The notes: generated by a model not told the origin, from the sequence alone. A DNA stretch of 64,000 bases from Gillisia marina (GCF_000258765.1 NZ_AJLT01000054.1:1-64000), one strand, 5' to 3'. Shown: positions 1 to 10,276, numbered from the stretch's first letter. Numbers and translations are program-made.

Positions 1-2625
1 TGGTGTGGTCAAAATCGGGGCTTCGGGAACAGTTGTAAAACTCCATATTTCGGATTCACTGGAACCTCCTGCACTGACCGAAAAGACACGCCAATAATAG
101 GTTGTACTATAAGAGAGTCCAACAGGGATTACTGATGTCCCAGTGAGACCGCTCTGAGTATCAATAATAGTATTGAAACTGGAATCTTCTGCTACTTCCA
201 AGGTATAAGTATCTGCTCCAGTGGAAGTATTCCAGCTCAAGCTTGGAGTTACAGAAATATTGATAGAAAGATCTTCAGGCGATAATAAAACCGGTGCTAA
301 TGGTATCGTCGTAAAACTCCAGGTATCTGACCAAATTCCTGTTCCTGTATTATTTTTTCCACGAATACGCCAGAAGTATAGTCTATTATTGGTGAGAGAC
401 GAAACTTGAACCGAAATATCTGATAGACCATTTAAATCTACTATTTTATTAACAAAATTCATATCAGTAGCTACCTGTATTTCATAAGTATCAGCACCAT
501 TTAAAGGTGTCCAGCTTAAAGTTGGATTAACGGAAACTTCAATAGCATCATTGGATGGCGAAACGGGAAGGGGAGAATTTGCCATATAAAAAATTTCAGA
601 AGCACTAAGAGCCGTCTTATAAAGGCGAATCTCATCCATAGTGCCTTCAAAACTTCTTAGCCCATCATTCCCAGATCCTATAGAAAGAGGAAGTTGATTG
701 ATACTTATAGGACTTGCTGAGCTTAAACTAATAGAATTATTTTCGACCCCATCGATATAAATTCGAAGAAAAGATCCATTATAAGTGGCTGCAATATGCA
801 TCCAGGTTTCCCCATCTGTAGGGTAATCAACTTGAGAATCCACTCTAAAAGTATCTCCAGAACTATTCTGATTAAACCGAAAGAATACATTACCGTCCAC
901 AGAAAGAGATAACTCATAACCATTTATATTGTTATGATCTGCTTTCTTGACAAGATATTGAATTGCAGTTTTTTCAGGTCTTACCCAGGTTGCAATTGTC
1001 ATTGCATCAGTAATATCCAGTGAAGCATTATCTATTACATTGGCAACTTGATTAGGATTATTGAATCTTAATCCTAGTCCATCTTTACCCACTTCCCAAA
1101 TGGGATTACCAGTAACATTAGCATTATTAGAATGTTCAGATACATCAATAAGGTTGTTACCGCTACCTTCCTCTAATTTCCAATGACCAACCAAAATAGC
1201 ATTTGCTGAAGCTGGGGTAGTTTTGAAATTCCAAATAGAGGACCATTCACTCTCCCCGGTGCTAGTTGTAGAGCGAACCCTCCAATAATAAATAGCATTA
1301 TTTGCAAGGCCATTAATAAGGACCGAATTCGAGGTAATGTTGGATTGGTTAAAAAAGGTGCTTGAGAAATTATTTACTTCTGAAACCTGAACTTGATAGC
1401 TCAATACATTCGTTCCTGAATTCCAGCTTAGATTAGTTTCTAAGGGAAGTTGTGTATAATTATTCTTAGGAGCTTCCAAAGTAGGACCTTGTAGTTTATC
1501 GCTTGCAAGAACTCCTACTACTTGAGAACTAGTTGATGCTAGAATTGCAACTTCAGAGGTGAAATTACCTTTAATGCTTGTGGGATTATTATAGTCCCCT
1601 GTGATCAATCTTCGTTGATCTCCAAAAGAAATATTTGGAACAGATGACTCATTATACACAATATTATCACCGCCCGTATCTTCAGGATATACAACTCTCA
1701 ATTTATTAAGGATATCGTTCAAAATAACAATTGGTCTTGTTCCTTGATCGGAAACATAATAAAGATTGTCCCAGTTTCCATTGGGACGGCGTACCAGCAG
1801 TGCAACCGTTGGGTAGCCAGCCGTATCATAAGAAGTTTTAATGGCACAAAATAACGTGCCATCACTTGAAACAGCCATATTTACATGGTCATCTGCCATT
1901 CCTCCCTCAATATTTAAAGCTGATTGAGAAGCTGGCACCTCATCACTTGACCAAGAGGAAGGATTTGTACCATTTAGATGTGTTTTAAAGCCGAACCTTT
2001 CGTTATGTTGATTTGACCAAAAAACACCCATCTTCCCGGGAAGGGCAATAATGGCACCAATATCATCTGAATCTAAACCCGTGGCAACGGTTATTGGAGC
2101 ACTCCAACTTTGATAAGGAGAATTACTCCAGGTTACGTAAATTTCCGTATTACCATCATAAGCCATCCACATTCTTCCATTATCATCCATATCTATATTA
2201 GCAATCTCTACGGTTGATGGAAGATTAATTGTTACTGTGGAGGGTCTTTGTGACCAAAATTGATATGTGCCTAAAGACGATAAATATTCTAGAGACACCA
2301 ATTGAGACGAAATTCCTTGAAAAAGTAAGATGTGTACAATATTACCAACAACCTTAACATCTGCTTTGGAATTTGTTTTCGATGAGAGTTGAAGTAGATT
2401 TGTCCAAGTTGTACCGTCCAATCTCCAAAGGTGCGTACCAGAAGAGTTAGCTAAAACCGCCCAATGTTTATCGGCATAAAACCATACCTTAGCCTGTGGT
2501 TTTTCACCAGTATTTGTGGACACTGAAATTGGATTTAAATTTGTGAGGGAGGTAAAACCTTCCTGAGCATTTAACCTTACAGTGACCGATAAAATAAAAA
2601 TTAGAAAATATATAGAAATTTTCAT
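1..2625 (-). CDS. Large secreted protein with propeller-like, Fn3 and LamG domains (partial, runs off left edge)
   Basis: The frame is open for 875 codons from an ATG at 2625 to the window edge, so the C-terminus is missing. Residues 1-20 form a signal peptide ending near LNAQ. Residues of about 25-380 are rich in short Trp- and Asp-containing repeats and read like a beta-propeller (inference). An Fn3-like module follows at about 385-470, with the usual SW and YYWRV motifs. A LamG/concanavalin-like domain lies at about 477-680 (GHWKLEEGSG at its start, MDEIRLYKTALS at its end). Two more Fn3-like modules occupy about 682-770 and 773-875. This build is common in Bacteroidota cell-surface adhesins and glycan-binding proteins, which often end in a type IX secretion sorting domain; that part would lie outside the window. 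An in-frame ATG at 2637 is an alternative start. Confidence 0.85.
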   Translation of the reverse strand, partial: MKISIYFLIFILSVTVRLNAQEGFTSLTNLNPISVSTNTGEKPQAKVWFYADKHWAVLANSSGTHLWRLDGTTWTNLLQLSSKTNSKADVKVVGNIVHILLFQGISSQLVSLEYLSSLGTYQFWSQRPSTVTINLPSTVEIANIDMDDNGRMWMAYDGNTEIYVTWSNSPYQSWSAPITVATGLDSDDIGAIIALPGKMGVFWSNQHNERFGFKTHLNGTNPSSWSSDEVPASQSALNIEGGMADDHVNMAVSSDGTLFCAIKTSYDTAGYPTVALLVRRPNGNWDNLYYVSDQGTRPIVILNDILNKLRVVYPEDTGGDNIVYNESSVPNISFGDQRRLITGDYNNPTSIKGNFTSEVAILASTSSQVVGVLASDKLQGPTLEAPKNNYTQLPLETNLSWNSGTNVLSYQVQVSEVNNFSSTFFNQSNITSNSVLINGLANNAIYYWRVRSTTSTGESEWSSIWNFKTTPASANAILVGHWKLEEGSGNNLIDVSEHSNNANVTGNPIWEVGKDGLGLRFNNPNQVANVIDNASLDITDAMTIATWVRPEKTAIQYLVKKADHNNINGYELSLSVDGNVFFRFNQNSSGDTFRVDSQVDYPTDGETWMHIAATYNGSFLRIYIDGVENNSISLSSASPISINQLPLSIGSGNDGLRSFEGTMDEIRLYKTALSASEIFYMANSPLPVSPSNDAIEVSVNPTLSWTPLNGADTYEIQVATDMNFVNKIVDLNGLSDISVQVSSLTNNRLYFWRIRGKNNTGTGIWSDTWSFTTIPLAPVLLSPEDLSINISVTPSLSWNTSTGADTYTLEVAEDSSFNTIIDTQSGLTGTSVIPVGLSYSTTYYWRVFSVSAGGSSESEIWSFTTVPEAPILTTP

Positions 2626-2637
2626 TTTAGTCCTCAT

Positions 2638-2919
2638 TTCTCCATTAATTTAGAGTACTACTAAACAGTACTATTCCCTAAATTCATCTTACTACATTAT
2701 AAGTTTGCCTAAATTCCCTTACATAGCGGGCAACTTATCTAAAATGATCCTATTAACATTTAGTTCATTATTGAGTTCCTCAAAACAGGGTGGGTTTTAT
2801 AATTAAAAAATTTATTTTATTGTAAAAAAAAAGTGATTGTCATGAATTATGAAACGAAATAATCTTAAAAGCCAAAGTGGTTTAATACCAATATTTGGTA
2901 GTCCTTAGGAGTTAAAAAC
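2638..2919. other. Intergenic region, nothing recognised
   Basis: This AT-rich gap separates the start of the secreted LamG protein from the end of the ParB-like protein. It must hold any promoter of the LamG gene, but I see no exact TAnnTTTG element, no strong hairpin followed by a T-run, and no plausible small gene. Confidence 0.4.
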
Positions 2920-3845
2920 CTACAATACCGGTGCTTTATTTATTAAATTATACCGACGAGCTTTTTGAAGTCCAGACCCGTGAAATAGCATATTAAATAG
3001 TTCTATAACAAGCTCTTTTGTGTAAATACCACCTCTTTCTTTGGTCCAATCGTCCAGATTATCCCAATCTATTACGGAGGGGTGACCAGGACGAATTACA
3101 GCATATACTTCTTTATATCTAAGTGCCTTTAATGCTGAAACTCTGTGATTTCCATGGAGCAATACAAATCTGTACGCATTATTTTTTTTTTAAAAAATAA
3201 CCATTAATAGGATCCTTATCCATTCTATTAGACTGATAACCATTTTTTTTTGATAGAATTATAAACCGATATTAATCTTTTGAATTCAGTATTCCCATAT
3301 TGAATGGTGTGTGGGCCAAAGAAAATCCAACCCTGCCCATCTGAATTTCTATTTATGACCTTTAAAAAATAGCTGAGACTATATTTATTTAATGTCCATA
3401 GTCTGCTGATTAACCGATTGTCTGGTGGCCAATTATAAATTGGGAATAAGGGTCTATTCTCACAATTCAACATTGCCTCCTGAACATTTTTTGGCTGAAA
3501 ATTTCTATATAAATGTGAGATCGTTGAATCTTGAAAAGAGAGATTATCATCTAAAATATATTCCTTTAAAGTTTCTACAAATGGGTGCCAGCCTTTGTCT
3601 CTATAGGAAAAACCTACTCTAGAAATAATAGATTCAATATCAATTTTAAAGGGTATCGTATAAGGATCTTCGAAATTAATTTGAATTGTATTTGGCAGGT
3701 CTCCTGAAAATAATTTATATCGAGGAATTTGCCACCAGTTTCTACTATCTCCTACCAGTACATAGCCAAATTTACGGGCTAAATAGGCCAAATAAGGCCT
3801 TATCCTAAAAATCCTAAAAACCATTCTTCTATTTTTACCCAGCAT
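2920..3845 (-). CDS. Unknown protein with C-terminal ParB/sulfiredoxin-like HGNHR domain (two frameshifts)
   Basis: As sequenced this is two fragments. Removing one base from each of two homopolymers (T9 on the plus strand at 3243-3251 and T10 at 3182-3191) joins them into a continuous 307-residue protein. The joined region reads like a ParB/Srx fold: a helix ending SIKKNGYQ, then DPINGYFLKK, then a strand into LLHGNHRVSALKAL, which matches the DGHHR-type phosphate/nucleotide-binding motif of that superfamily. The first 200 or so residues are not recognised; they are rich in aromatic residues (for example RNWWQIPRY) and carry no signal peptide. The gene is last in the antiterminator-gmd-fcl-ABC operon, 99 bases after the ABC gene. 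Relatives of the fold include DNA-binding ParB, sulfiredoxin and the serine kinase SerK, so a kinase or phosphotransfer role in glycan assembly is possible but unproven. Confidence 0.7.
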
Positions 3846-3944
3846 TTACAAATAGTTACCAAAAATTTTTATAATTGATGCGGGTTTAAAATTTAACTTG
3901 GCAGATATTATTTTCAAAATTTTGAGAACAATGATATAAACATG

Positions 3945-5745
3945 TTATACTTCTTGTAACTCAACCATTTTCTTGAATTTAATTGAGTGAAGAACCAATT
4001 CGTCAAAATTTCCTTCATCTACAATTTCTCCATTATTTAGGACAATAATCCGATCTGCATTTTTAATTGTGGACATACGATGGGCTACAATCACAATGGT
4101 GTATTTTCCTCTTAATCTTTCAATTCCTTTTTGAATGGCATTTTCTGTTTCAGAATCTAAAGAAGAGGTCGCTTCATCCAATACAAGGATATCCACATTT
4201 TTAAACAATTCTCTAGCAATAGATATTCGTTGCTTTTGTCCTCCACTTAAATTAATACCATTATTCCCCAACATGGTATTTTCCTTCTCAGGGAGTTCCG
4301 ATATAAATAAATTAATAGAAGCCTGCTCTATTGCCCATTCAAAACGCTTATAATTTTCCAAAGTTGGTTCAGACCAAAAACTGATGTTATTAAAAACAGT
4401 ATCACCAAACACTACCGGTTCCTGAGTAATATATCCTATTCTCCTTTGGTAACTTTCTTTGTTAAGGTTTAAGCTATTCACTCCATCTATTAAGAGCTCT
4501 CCACTACTAAACGGCATTAAACCCGATAGAATATTAATTAATGTAGTTTTACCGCTCCCACTCTCACCTACAATCGCAATTGTCTGATTTTTAATTATAT
4601 TCAAATTTATATTATTTAGGATTTGAGTATCTGAATAGTGGAAGCTAACTTTTTTTTAATTCAATAGTTTTATTAAACTTTTCCATTTTAACTTCTCCAT
4701 CAATTTCTGCTGCCATTTTTAACTCTTGTTCGAAACGCGTCATATTTTCCATAGACCCAGAAACTCCTAGGAAATCATTATAATGAGTTTGCATTTGCAT
4801 TAAGGCAGACAAGGCTCGGTAAAAGAACAAAAGGCTTATAAGAATGGGTCCCATGCTTCCATTTAACAAGCTAACCTGCACTAGAATCACTATACTAACA
4901 ACTATAATTAATATTGGCTCCCTAATAGAATTAACTATAGAATTCAATTTTCCAATTCTTCTATTATGATCTTCGATATTATGAATACTACGTTTTAATT
5001 TATTATTATATTCCCCTATATACCCTGTTGCTTTGAGATATTTAAAATGAGTAACAAACTGCAGAATTAAACCCTGATAAAAATTTAAACCTCTAGTGAG
5101 TTTTTTTGATGAAACTTTTGTTGCCTTATAAATGGCTTTATAAATAAAATTGGTTAGCCCCCCGCCAATGCAAATTAGTATAGCGAATCTGGCATCTATA
5201 TAAAAAGCGAATACCATATAAACAGTTACCATTATTACCTGTTGAAATGCACCAAAATAACCTAGATAGGCTTTAGATATTCGCATTACTTCTCCAGACA
5301 TTGTATTTTGTATTCTTCCTGCATCTGCCATTGCAAAAGCCTTAAAAGACATATGTGACAATGCATTGGAAAGTTTAATCCTGAGGCTTTTTATGAAAAA
5401 TTGCTTTAAAATTACACTGTAAATACTATTTATGTATTGGGCTATTCCTTTTAGGATAAAGAATAAGCTCATTAGTATTAAAATAGTTAAAAGGCTTGGA
5501 GTTAAACCTATGTTTTTCATCCCCTCCAATAAAAATCCTAATTTACCGAGGCTTTCCGGATCCACCGTAGAGGAGTCGCCCACCATTTGCAGCAAGGGTA
5601 AGAACATGGCCAAACCAAAACCATCTAAAATCCCTACGCCGATGCTTAAAATAACACTAATAAAAATGCGGTATTTGAGTATTCTATAGAAGTAAGTAAA
5701 GTTATAAAAGTACTTTTCTTTTAAAGTTGTTGTTTTATTATGCAT
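3945..5745 (-). CDS. ABC exporter, MsbA/PglK-type, probable lipid-linked glycan flippase (one frameshift)
   Basis: Joined across a one-base excess in the T8 run at 4650-4657, this is a 599-residue half-transporter with fused membrane and ATPase parts, the normal size for the family. Residues 1-345 contain about six hydrophobic segments. The ATPase domain starts near 365 with Walker A GESGSGKTT at 393-401, an intact LSGGQKQR signature, and Walker B ending VLDEATSSLD with the catalytic Glu present. Such exporters flip lipid A or lipid-linked oligosaccharides across the inner membrane. Its place between fcl and the ParB-like gene suggests that it moves a fucose-containing lipid-linked glycan (inference). 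No Wzx-type flippase is present in the window, so this protein could also serve the larger locus. Confidence 0.85.
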
Positions 5746-5925
5746 GGAACTTAGTGTTTTAAGAAGCTAAAAGTTTACGCTGCTTATCTTGCGAAAGATG
5801 TTGACATTTTATTATTGGAGGTTATATTAAACTCATTCTAAAAATATGCTTGAGTTGTGAGGAAGATTTATAAGAGTTATGCTGGCCTTATTTTAAACAA
5901 ATTTATCAATACTACTTGTCCCATT

Positions 5926-7044
5926 TTATGGCTGTACAAGTACATCTATCCCTGTGTATTCCTTATACATCATTTGGATTCCTTCAGCTATTTCAATTTT
6001 ATGGTGCCAGCCAAATTTTTGTAGTTTAGTGGGATCTGTGATTTTTCTTAATGTTCCTTCAGGTTTATCACCATTAAAGGCAAGTTTTCCTTTAAAACCT
6101 ATCAATTCTTTAGTGAGATATGCTAGATCTTTAATCGAGATTTCTTTACCAGTCCCAATATTGAGATGACAATTTCGAATTTGTTTCTCTTCAGATAATT
6201 CTATGAGGTCTGAGAAATTAATTTCATTCATTATAAAAATGCAAGCTTCTGCCATGTCTTCGCTCCATAAAAATTCCCGCAAGGGCTTTCCGCTTCCCCA
6301 TATTTCAATCTCAACTAAATTGCTATCATTTTCTTCTATAAGATCAATCCCATATTTTGATAGTGTTTTTAAAATATTCTGCTTAGGGGATTTACCTGTT
6401 ATTTTCTCTATAGGTAATTTATTTAAATCTTCTCTTATGGTTTCCCAATCATTCATCTCTATGGCTCTTCCCAAATGAATTTTACGTATTATCGCTGGTA
6501 GTACGTGAGAAGTTTCGAGATTATAATTGTCATTGGGACCATAAAGATTTGTTGGCATTACAGAGATAAAATTTGTAGCATATTGAAGATTATAACTTTC
6601 GCACATTTTTATTCCAGCTATTTTGGCAATAGCGTATGGCTCGTTTGTATATTCTAATGAACCTGTGAGTAAATATTCCTCCTTTATTGGTTGTTTACAA
6701 TTCTTAGGATAAATGCAAGTACTTCCTAAAAAGATCAATTTCTTCACCTTATTTAAATAACTGTAATGAATGATATTTGTTTGAATCATTAGATTCTCAT
6801 AAATAAAGTCTGCTCTATATTTATTATTGGCAACAATGCCACCCACTTTTGCAGCTGCTATAAACACATAGTCCGGTTTACATTTTAAGAAAAAATGAGA
6901 TACTTCTATACAATCCAAAAGATCCAACTCATTGCGAGTTCTTGTAATTAAATTGGTATAACCAGCATCCTTTAATTTTTTTAAAATAGCACTACCCACG
7001 AGGCCGCGATCTCCGGCTACAAATATTTTAGCATCCTTCTCCAT
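5926..7044 (-). CDS. fcl: GDP-L-fucose synthase
   Basis: This cytoplasmic short-chain dehydrogenase performs the epimerase and NADPH-dependent reductase step that turns GDP-4-keto-6-deoxymannose into GDP-L-fucose. The nucleotide-binding loop GDRGLVGSAI is at 11-20 and the catalytic pair Y137-x3-K141 is present in EPYAIAK. At 372 residues it is longer than the E. coli enzyme of about 320. The extra stretch, at about residues 190-240, looks like the insert common in Bacteroidota versions. It lies 18 bases downstream of gmd on the same strand, so the two are almost certainly co-transcribed and act in sequence. Confidence 0.95.
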   Translation of the reverse strand: MEKDAKIFVAGDRGLVGSAILKKLKDAGYTNLITRTRNELDLLDCIEVSHFFLKCKPDYVFIAAAKVGGIVANNKYRADFIYENLMIQTNIIHYSYLNKVKKLIFLGSTCIYPKNCKQPIKEEYLLTGSLEYTNEPYAIAKIAGIKMCESYNLQYATNFISVMPTNLYGPNDNYNLETSHVLPAIIRKIHLGRAIEMNDWETIREDLNKLPIEKITGKSPKQNILKTLSKYGIDLIEENDSNLVEIEIWGSGKPLREFLWSEDMAEACIFIMNEINFSDLIELSEEKQIRNCHLNIGTGKEISIKDLAYLTKELIGFKGKLAFNGDKPEGTLRKITDPTKLQKFGWHHKIEIAEGIQMMYKEYTGIDVLVQP

Positions 7045-7062
7045 AATATACCTTCCTTTAAA

Positions 7063-8175
7063 TTATTCATGAAAATTTAAGATTTTAAATCCACCTTCTT
7101 TTAAACAGGATTCTTTACTCATTAGTTCCAAATCGCTTTCCATCATTTCCTTTACCAAACTAGATAGCGTATACTCAGGAAACCAACCCAATTTAGAATT
7201 GGCTTTGGTTGGATCTCCTATTAACAAATCCACTTCTGTTGGTCTAAAATATCTAGGATCTACAGCTAAGACCTCTTTACCCTCCACTAACTGATAATCT
7301 ATATTTGAGCAATTCTTTATATACCCTTTTTCATCCACTCCTTCACCAATGAATTCCAATTCTATTCCTACCTCGCCAAACGCCATTTGCACAAAATCTC
7401 TAACGCTAGTAGTTTTACCTGTTGCTATTACCCAGTCTTCTGGCTCCCTTGCCTGTAATACCATCCACATAGCTCTAACATAGTCCTTGGCATGTCCCCA
7501 ATCCCGTTTTGCATTTAAATTTCCTAGGTAAATTTTATCTTGCATTCCCAAAGCTATTCTGGAGACCGCCCGTGTAATCTTTCTGGTCACAAAAGTTTCA
7601 CCTCTATTAGGAGATTCATGATTGAATAAAATACCATTACATGCAAATAAATTATAAGCCTCTCTATAATTAACTGTGATCCAATAAGCATAGAGCTTAG
7701 CAACAGCATAGGGGCTTCTAGGATAGAACGCAGTAGTTTCAGATTGGGGAACTTCTTGAACCTTCCCGTAAAGCTCTGAAGTTGATGCTTGATAAATTTT
7801 AGTTTTATTTTCTAAACCCAATAGTCTAACTGCTTCCAATATTCTTAATGTTCCCAATCCATCCGTATTTCCAGTATACTCAGGAATTTCGAATGAAACT
7901 TGAACATGGCTCATTGCTGCCAAATTATAAATTTCATCTGGTTGAATCTTATTAATAAGCCCCATTATTGAAATCGCATCATTCATATCACTATAATAAA
8001 GAATGAAATTCCTATTTTCTATATGTGGATCTTGATACAAATGATCAATTCTTTCTGTGTTGAATTGGGAGGTTCGTCTTTTAAGTCCATGTACTTCATA
8101 ACCTTTCTTTAATAAAAAATCACTTAGATAAGCTCCATCCTGTCCAGTTACTCCTGTAATTAATGCTCTTTTCAT
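7063..8175 (-). CDS. gmd: GDP-mannose 4,6-dehydratase
   Basis: This enzyme makes GDP-4-keto-6-deoxy-D-mannose from GDP-mannose, the first committed step to GDP-fucose. The Rossmann loop GVTGQDG sits at 8-14. The active-site set is complete: T132 and E134 in STSELYG, and Y156-x3-K160 in SPYAVAK. Its 370 residues match the family. It is followed directly by fcl. It lies 288 bases downstream of the antiterminator gene, in which gap I see neither another gene nor a clear terminator, so the operon probably reads through. Confidence 0.96.
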   Translation of the reverse strand: MKRALITGVTGQDGAYLSDFLLKKGYEVHGLKRRTSQFNTERIDHLYQDPHIENRNFILYYSDMNDAISIMGLINKIQPDEIYNLAAMSHVQVSFEIPEYTGNTDGLGTLRILEAVRLLGLENKTKIYQASTSELYGKVQEVPQSETTAFYPRSPYAVAKLYAYWITVNYREAYNLFACNGILFNHESPNRGETFVTRKITRAVSRIALGMQDKIYLGNLNAKRDWGHAKDYVRAMWMVLQAREPEDWVIATGKTTSVRDFVQMAFGEVGIELEFIGEGVDEKGYIKNCSNIDYQLVEGKEVLAVDPRYFRPTEVDLLIGDPTKANSKLGWFPEYTLSSLVKEMMESDLELMSKESCLKEGGFKILNFHE

Positions 8176-8463
8176 ATTTTGTTATTAATGGTTAATCTAA
8201 ATCAGAATATTACTTCAAAAAGTCACAAATTGGTTTTGGTGAATTGATTTTTAATTCCCTTCAATAATTTTCTAATATTGAATCTATAAAGGGTTTACCT
8301 GACTAGGTTTAGTGAGTGCTGAATAAAAATGTTGAATCTCATAAAAGTTGTGAAAGACTTTGTACAGAATAATCGCAATAAGAGAATAGTTCTAAATCTT
8401 CATAAATAAGTTAAGTACTGAATTCTCTAATAATTACACATTATTATTTGAAAATAACTTAGA

Positions 8464-8941
8464 TTATTGAGCAAGCTCCCTGATTCTGACACTAACAACA
8501 CATCCTAAATTATCTAAAACCAAACTCAACCTTTTAGAGCCTACATGTTTTATTACTCCTTCTTGGCTCTTAAAAGCACCAGACTTTATTTGCACCTTTT
8601 TCCCCGAATATAGATTATCTACTCTAAATTCAGCGTAGCAATCATTATCTAACCAATCTTTGATTAGTTGGATTTCCTTATCTTTTGCAACTGCGGGTTT
8701 TCCTAACCAGTATAAATACCTTACGATACCTGGAAACTGAAAAACTTTTTCTCTGTCTTTCTCATCTAATCTTACAAATACATAAGATCTAAATAATGGC
8801 ACTTTAATTTTTTTTTGCTCTATCGCTCCATTTCTTAACCTCTACAATAGTTGGGCAATAATTCTCAATATTAGCCGCATCAAGATACTGTGATACTTTT
8901 ATCTCTGCTTTTGGCTTAGTGTAGATAACAAACCACCTCAT
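8464..8941 (-). CDS. NusG/UpxY-type transcription antiterminator of the polysaccharide operon (one frameshift)
   Basis: Removing one base from the T9 run at 8808-8816 joins an N-terminal stretch starting MRWFVIYTKPKAE (ATG at 8941) to the rest, giving 158 residues. The N-terminal half is a NusG NGN domain, with the RWFVIYTKP start and the PLFRSYVFVRL strand. The C-terminal third is a KOW-like domain (KKVQIKSGAFKSQEGVI). This is the layout of UpxY/RfaH-type specialised NusG paralogues. In Bacteroides such proteins are encoded first in capsule operons and bind the operon's own leader to prevent early termination. Here it is likewise the first gene of the gmd-fcl-ABC operon, behind a long untranslated region. 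Confidence 0.88.
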
Positions 8942-9867
8942 AAATTCAAGTTTTTAATTAATCTTATTTTTATGCAGTACCAAATAGCTTATTTATAGGG
9001 CATAGGTTTTCCACTAAAGGTGTTTTGGTTTAAAACCTTTTTTAGTTACACGATTAATCCAGAATCCTATTAATAAGGTTCAAGAATAAATACTAGTAAA
9101 ATACAAGAACTAATCTTAAAGAAAGTTTAGCAGAATTTGCCGGGAAAGTTGAAGTAATTGATTTTCATCCTTCATTTTTTTAAATTTAGCACGTAGGATA
9201 TTTGTAAAAGAATTAAACAATAATATCGATACTCGTAAGGTAAATACTAATTATAGCTTCGCTTTGTAAGTCCCATGATTGAGAATTACATACAAATAAT
9301 TAAAGTTAGGGATTCTAATAACAACTTCTGTAGAGTAAGAAAATCTAGTTGTATTATTTAGAAGAACTAATTTATAGATTAAAGTTAATTTTAAGAATAA
9401 GAAAAATGTTAAAATTTCAAAATATTTATGTAAGAATTAAAAGTGTAAGCTAAAAATTCAATTTTAAATAAAATTTAATATTTAAATTATTAATATCATA
9501 AATTAAACAGGTTTATACATTGAAAAATAATATTAATTCTTAATTCAGGATTCAATATTGAAAATTCAAAAACTTACCAAATTGATTTTCTAATTTTTTT
9601 TTATCCGCCTAATTGACCGTTGATCTAATTTCTTATAAATGTATGTAAGAATATCAAATTTTATAACTTATAAAAAAAACATTAATAATCTCAAGCAATT
9701 ATAAAATTGAATACAAAAAATGATGAAGTTTCTTCCATTATTACTTAAATCTATTTAACATTCATATTTCAATAACATCTATTCACCTATCAAAACCCCC
9801 ACTTCAGCGTTTTTATCAAAATATAAGTAGCTGAAAATCATACATTTGCCTAACAAAACAAAAAAAA
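8942..9867. other. 926-base AT-rich gap: probable long leader and promoter region of the antiterminator operon
   Basis: No credible gene is found on either strand. The part at 9360-9780 is extremely AT-rich. A possible RNA hairpin on the minus strand lies at about 9013-9046 (arms ACTAAA and TTTAGT with an inner GGTTT/AAACC), roughly 75-105 bases before the antiterminator start. No exact TAnnTTTG element is seen on the minus strand. The plus-strand promoter of the STAS gene sits at the right end. By analogy with UpxY systems, the leader is the likely target of the antiterminator (inference). Confidence 0.5.
9841..9848 (+). promoter_or_regulatory. Putative -7 promoter element for the STAS gene
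   Basis: TACATTTG matches the Bacteroidota -7 consensus TAnnTTTG and lies 19 bases before the start codon at 9868. No clear -33 TTG was found at the expected distance. Confidence 0.5.
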
Positions 9868-10155
9868 ATGTCTGAAGTTGTTTTAAAAAATGCTGAACTA
9901 ATTACGCTCAGAGGAAGCTTAACTTCAATGAATGTGAGTGAGGTTCAAGAGGATATTGAAATGGAACTTCACTATGCTCCAAAAATCATTTTAGATCTTA
10001 CGCAATTAAATAAGCTGGACATTGCAGGAGTTTTTATGCTGATGATTGTAAAGCAGAAAGCAAAAACAAATGGTAAAAAAATATTGATTTTAAATAGTTG
10101 TAATGAGATTGTTACACAAGCAATTAAAAAAATCGGGGATGAAGAATATTATTGA
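9868..10155 (+). CDS. Small single-domain STAS protein
   Basis: This 95-residue protein has the alternating strand-helix pattern of an anti-sigma-factor antagonist (STAS) domain: IILDLTQLNKLDIAG in the middle, then a helix, then the strand KKILILN. In classical SpoIIAA-type antagonists a phosphorylatable Ser or Thr follows the Asp in D-x-S/T-G. Here the equivalent reads D-I-A-G, so the usual phosphosite is missing. It may therefore act as a fixed partner-binding protein. The gene stands alone on the plus strand, has its own promoter-like element, and ends at a strong terminator shared with yajC. No kinase or anti-sigma gene is next to it. Confidence 0.75.
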   Translation: MSEVVLKNAELITLRGSLTSMNVSEVQEDIEMELHYAPKIILDLTQLNKLDIAGVFMLMIVKQKAKTNGKKILILNSCNEIVTQAIKKIGDEEYY

Positions 10156-10220
10156 CGTGGTTTAATTCCTTAATGAAATACATCCCTAATGTATTTTGGA
10201 ATTAGATCGCGTTGATTAAT

Positions 10221-10254
10221 AAAAAAGCCTGTTGAAGATTCAACAGGCTTTTTT
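10221..10254. terminator. Bidirectional intrinsic terminator between the STAS gene and yajC
   Basis: A 9-bp perfect stem (GCCTGTTGA at 10227-10235 with TCAACAGGC at 10240-10248) and a 4-base loop are flanked by an A-run on the left and a T-run on the right. It can therefore terminate the convergent genes on both strands. Confidence 0.92.
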
Positions 10255-10276
10255 AATGAGAATTAATTTCAAGAAA

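Noticed and set aside
221-409. Small plus-strand reading frame
   Set aside because: It lies antisense to the Fn3 modules of the large secreted protein and has no start signal or recognisable motif. Similar shadow frames opposite or inside fcl, recQ, kdsD, the PPIase and the glycosyltransferases were also left out.
723-923. Minus-strand 66-codon frame
   Set aside because: It is an alternative frame inside the LamG domain of the long open frame, which has clear domain motifs.
9125-9190. Short plus-strand stretch reading KESLAEFAGKVEVIDF and ending at a T-run
   Set aside because: It looks slightly protein-like and might be a relic, but it is under 30 codons, has no start codon, and continues in no frame beyond the T7 run.
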